Made by a program: the position numbers and the translations under genes | Shown: positions 61,912 to 64,000 of the stretch, piece after piece | Position numbering within the stretch: position 1 is the stretch's first letter | Layout of the letters: each line of letters opens with the position of its first letter | Notes under the pieces: model-generated | What the model saw: the letters and a program-made list of their open reading frames with translations, nothing else | The model's database searches: none | Told to the model about the DNA's origin: nothing | Assembly: GCA_027062365.1 (NCBI GenBank) | Contig: JAMOTK010000044.1 | Location: forward strand, 1 to 64,000 | Origin: Sulfurovum sp. | GTDB lineage: Bacteria; Campylobacterota; Campylobacteria; Campylobacterales; Sulfurovaceae | Reading direction: 5' to 3' | Length of the DNA: 64,000 bases

Positions 61912-62418
61912 TTAACTGTATTTATCAATAAGACTTACTAAAATTTTACCATCAATAAGTTTTATCTTTTTGCCTTCAATAAAAGTATAACACTCTTTAG
62001 TAAAACGACTCGTAGTGACGATATAGACCTCATCTACTTTATATTCGTGCATCAATCCATACATCTCACGCACTACTTTGATAGTCACTGGGGCATTTTC
62101 ATAGCGTTTACACTGTACGATAGCCGATAGATTTTTATATCCAAAAGACTTTTTGTGCATCCAAATATCTACCCCACCATCAGCACCTTTTTTTTCGTTG
62201 CCTGATACTGTCCATCCTGCTTTGGCAAATAACTCCATACTCAAACGCTCAAAATCATCCCATGAAAGACGTTTGAGCTTTTTGATTGTTCTATTACGAG
62301 AGAGTAAGCTTCTAGGGTAAAAATGTTTAAAAAATTGCATTATTTTATAGAAAAAAATGATAAGAAAAAGAAGAAGTATTGCGATAGAATAAGTTTGGAT
62401 ACTGTTATAGTTTGTCAT
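61912..62418 (-). CDS. Membrane-anchored Mrr-like nuclease-domain protein
   Basis: This 168-aa protein has one N-terminal transmembrane segment (TYSIAILLLFLIIFFYKIMQ). An Mrr_cat-type PD-(D/E)xK domain follows: WDDFERLSMELFAKAGW, then GGVDIW (catalytic Asp) and AIVQCKRYE (Q-x-K). It resembles the Mrr-domain proteins that cleave methylated or foreign DNA, but with a membrane anchor it may face the cytoplasm at the inner membrane. No methyltransferase or partner is beside it; flanking genes are core. Confidence 0.75.
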   Translation of the reverse strand: MTNYNSIQTYSIAILLLFLIIFFYKIMQFFKHFYPRSLLSRNRTIKKLKRLSWDDFERLSMELFAKAGWTVSGNEKKGADGGVDIWMHKKSFGYKNLSAIVQCKRYENAPVTIKVVREMYGLMHEYKVDEVYIVTTSRFTKECYTFIEGKKIKLIDGKILVSLIDKYS

Positions 62419-62517
62419 AGTAGTATTATAGTTATAAAAACTAAAAAAAGATAGAAATATCTCAAATTGTCATATTTTTAAAAAACTTAGTTAAAACGTC
62501 TTTAATAATAAAGAAAT

Positions 62518-62548
62518 TACCAAGGCACAATTGTAGTATACTTTGGTA
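62518..62548 (-). terminator. Hairpin after rhlE
   Basis: TACCAAGG and CTTTGGTA (one mismatch) form a stem downstream of the rhlE stop. The minus strand continues ATTTCTTTATT, and the plus strand continues ATTTTTTC, so it could work in both directions. Confidence 0.5.
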
Positions 62549-62561
62549 TTTTTTCTTTACC

Positions 62562-63800
62562 TTATTGGGCATCCATAAGTGCTTTCTCTCTAAGCTTATC
62601 TTTCTTACTCTTTTTCTTTCCTTTTACAGGTGCATTCCCTTTTTCTCTCATCATCGCCTCACCCTTTAGCTCAAACCCTGCTATCTGTTCTCTCATAAGC
62701 TTCATAGCATTTCGTTTTTCTATAAGTCTAAAATGTGCTTGTTCTTCATGTCCTATAAATGTCACAGCCAAACCCGTCTTTCCTGCCCGTCCTGTCCGAC
62801 CGATACGATGAATATACTCAGCAGGAGAACGGGGTAAATCGTAGTTTATGACACAGCTAATATCGTCTATATCCAAGCCCCTTGATACCAAATCCGTAGC
62901 AAAGAGTATCTGTATTTTTTTGGCTTTAAAAGCTTTAAGCGTAGTATTGCGTTCTTCTTGCGTCAAATCCCCATGGAAAGACTCGGCAAAATACCCTCGT
63001 TTTCTAAACTTTTGAGCGATATTATCTGTAGCCCTTTTATTTGCCATAAACACAAGCACACTTTTCCACTTCTCTTTTTTCATCAAAAGCCGAAGGACTA
63101 CTCCACGATTTTCAGGATTAACTTCTATCACCCTTTGAACAATTTTCTCTACAATATGGGCTTCCTCTTCAATGCGTACTTCTCTAGGATTTTGGGTAAT
63201 CTTAGATGCAATATCTAGCATCTTTTGAGGATAAGTTGCCGAAAACATAAGATTTTGACGCATAGTAGGTATAGCTTCTAAAATCAAATCAAGCTCTTCA
63301 CTAAAGCCCAAATTCAACATCTTATCAGCTTCATCAAGCACCAAAAATTCCAAACTAGATAGGTTCATCTGCTTCTTAGAAAGCACATCCAAAAACCTTC
63401 CAGAAGTTGCCACAAGAATATCACAGCCCTTTTGTATGGCATAAAGCTGTTCCCCAATACTCTCACCACCAATCACAGAAACTACCTTTGGCTTTCGTGA
63501 TAAATACTTTCCAAAAGTAGAGAAATATTCAGCTACTTGAAGCGTAAGCTCACGCGTAGGAGTCAAAACCAAAATCTTAATCTTCCCCTTTCCCTCACCT
63601 ATATTTTGAGACCAAAGCTCCAAAAGAGGCAAAACGAAACTAGCACTCTTCCCCGTCCCCGTCTGAGCCTTCGCCATAATATCATGATTATCAAGCACTA
63701 GAGGAATAACCTTTTTTTGTATTGCTGTAGGTTGTATATAGTTATTTTCTCTAAGGGCTTGTAGTATGGGTGATGAAAGGTTAAGTGTAGAAAATGACAT
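62562..63800 (-). CDS. rhlE: DEAD-box RNA helicase (RhlE-like)
   Basis: This ATP-dependent RNA helicase unwinds short duplexes in ribosome assembly and RNA decay. With the ATG at 63800 (AAGGAA ribosome-binding site) it has 412 aa. It shows a Q motif, Walker A AQTGTGKS, DEAD in LVLDEADKM, SATYP (motif III), ATDLVSRGLDID and HRIGRTGRAGK (VI). A basic tail (KGKKKSKKDKLREKA) follows and is common in RhlE. The longer frame to 63851 adds non-homologous residues. Confidence 0.92.
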   Translation of the reverse strand: MSFSTLNLSSPILQALRENNYIQPTAIQKKVIPLVLDNHDIMAKAQTGTGKSASFVLPLLELWSQNIGEGKGKIKILVLTPTRELTLQVAEYFSTFGKYLSRKPKVVSVIGGESIGEQLYAIQKGCDILVATSGRFLDVLSKKQMNLSSLEFLVLDEADKMLNLGFSEELDLILEAIPTMRQNLMFSATYPQKMLDIASKITQNPREVRIEEEAHIVEKIVQRVIEVNPENRGVVLRLLMKKEKWKSVLVFMANKRATDNIAQKFRKRGYFAESFHGDLTQEERNTTLKAFKAKKIQILFATDLVSRGLDIDDISCVINYDLPRSPAEYIHRIGRTGRAGKTGLAVTFIGHEEQAHFRLIEKRNAMKLMREQIAGFELKGEAMMREKGNAPVKGKKKSKKDKLREKALMDAQ

Positions 63801-63880
63801 TGAGTTTCCTTGGGTTAGTTGTAGTGGGATTATAGCGTATAAAAAATACAAGGATGGGTTTTAGCCTATAAAAAATAGAG

Positions 63881-63903
63881 AGATGATACAAAGTATATCA
63901 TCT
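63881..63903 (-). terminator. Terminator of the partial right-edge gene
   Basis: A perfect 8-bp stem, AGATGATA/TATCATCT, with a 7-nt loop is followed on the minus strand by CTCTATTTTTT. It lies downstream of the gene that enters from the right edge. Confidence 0.7.
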
Positions 63904-63914
63904 TTAGAAAGTAT

Positions 63915-63938
63915 CAAATGGTGTAGATACACCATTTG
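63915..63938 (-). terminator. Second hairpin before the right-edge gene's stop
   Basis: A perfect 10-bp stem, CAAATGGTGT and ACACCATTTG, with a 4-nt loop lies immediately after the stop codon on the minus strand. With the next hairpin it makes a double terminator. Confidence 0.6.
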
Positions 63939-63947
63939 ACAAAAAGG

Positions 63948-64000
63948 TTAGTGACAACCACATCCTGTACCACAGCTACCAGCTGCTTCGGCTGCAGCAC
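63948..64000 (-). CDS. C-terminal end of a Cys-rich protein, cut by the window edge
   Basis: The minus-strand frame ends AAAEAAGSCGTGCGCH and a TAA (63948-63950); the rest lies outside. A Cys/Gly/His tail of this kind is metal-binding and occurs at the end of SlyD-type prolyl isomerases and some Fe-S or nickel chaperones. Which family it belongs to cannot be decided from 16 residues. Confidence 0.5.
   Translation of the reverse strand, partial: AAAEAAGSCGTGCGCH

Noticed and set aside
1-64000. CRISPR array or prophage
   Set aside because: No regularly spaced repeats and no phage structural, integrase or terminase genes were seen.

Overview
The window looks like a chromosomal segment of an AT-rich campylobacterotal (epsilonproteobacterial) chemolithoautotroph of the Sulfurovum/Sulfurimonas type. 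The evidence is a two-subunit ATP-citrate lyase (key enzyme of the reductive TCA cycle), an HsrA-type orphan regulator, futalosine-route menaquinone enzymes, a purD-lptD-PRTase-pnp gene block with a 6S RNA in front of purD, and a fused/extended TrmB. The genus is an inference; no rRNA gene lies inside the window.

Left part (1-14.7 kb): a consensus promoter pointing out of the left edge, probably of an rRNA operon; a lone RloC-like ATPase/anticodon nuclease; the aclB-aclA operon; a gpt-like/trpG/GT-C membrane protein cluster; a RelE-type toxin with an unfamiliar partner; mqnE; and, on the other strand, glnD-glmS.

Defence block (14.9-25.0 kb): four tightly packed minus-strand genes (SNF2-type helicase, large beta-class DNA methyltransferase, AlbA_2/Schlafen-type ATPase-like protein, Res-type helicase-nuclease). 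It lies between a 106-bp inverted-repeat intergenic region and a frameshifted gene remnant beside tRNA-Leu(GAG). The SNF2 gene has a conserved N-terminus that can only be reached from an ATT (or similar) start.

Centre (25.4-46.7 kb): core genes atpE, pnp, a PRTase, lptD, purD, 6S RNA, hemD, a CDF transporter, htpG, an outer-membrane protein with an orphan response regulator, nadA, plsY, folB, hsrA, ferredoxin, ppx, bamA and tyrA. A 153-bp MITE with 15-bp terminal inverted repeats and an 8-bp target duplication sits upstream of the orphan regulator gene.

Right part (46.7-64 kb): a SWIM-domain SNF2 protein, the envC-ftsX-ftsE-trmB-rluD division/translation cluster, and an inserted restriction-modification cassette (PLD-type NgoFVII-like nuclease plus two C5-cytosine methyltransferases). 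Then come ttcA-like, MTA/SAH/aminofutalosine nucleosidase and fabD, a Tat-exported superoxide reductase, a membrane-anchored Mrr-type nuclease, rhlE, and the Cys-rich tail of a gene cut by the right edge.

Two themes run through the window. One is core metabolism and cell-envelope biogenesis in compact, overlapping operons. The other is three separate predicted defence loci (RloC-like, the four-gene helicase/methylase cluster, the PLD R-M cassette) placed between core genes.
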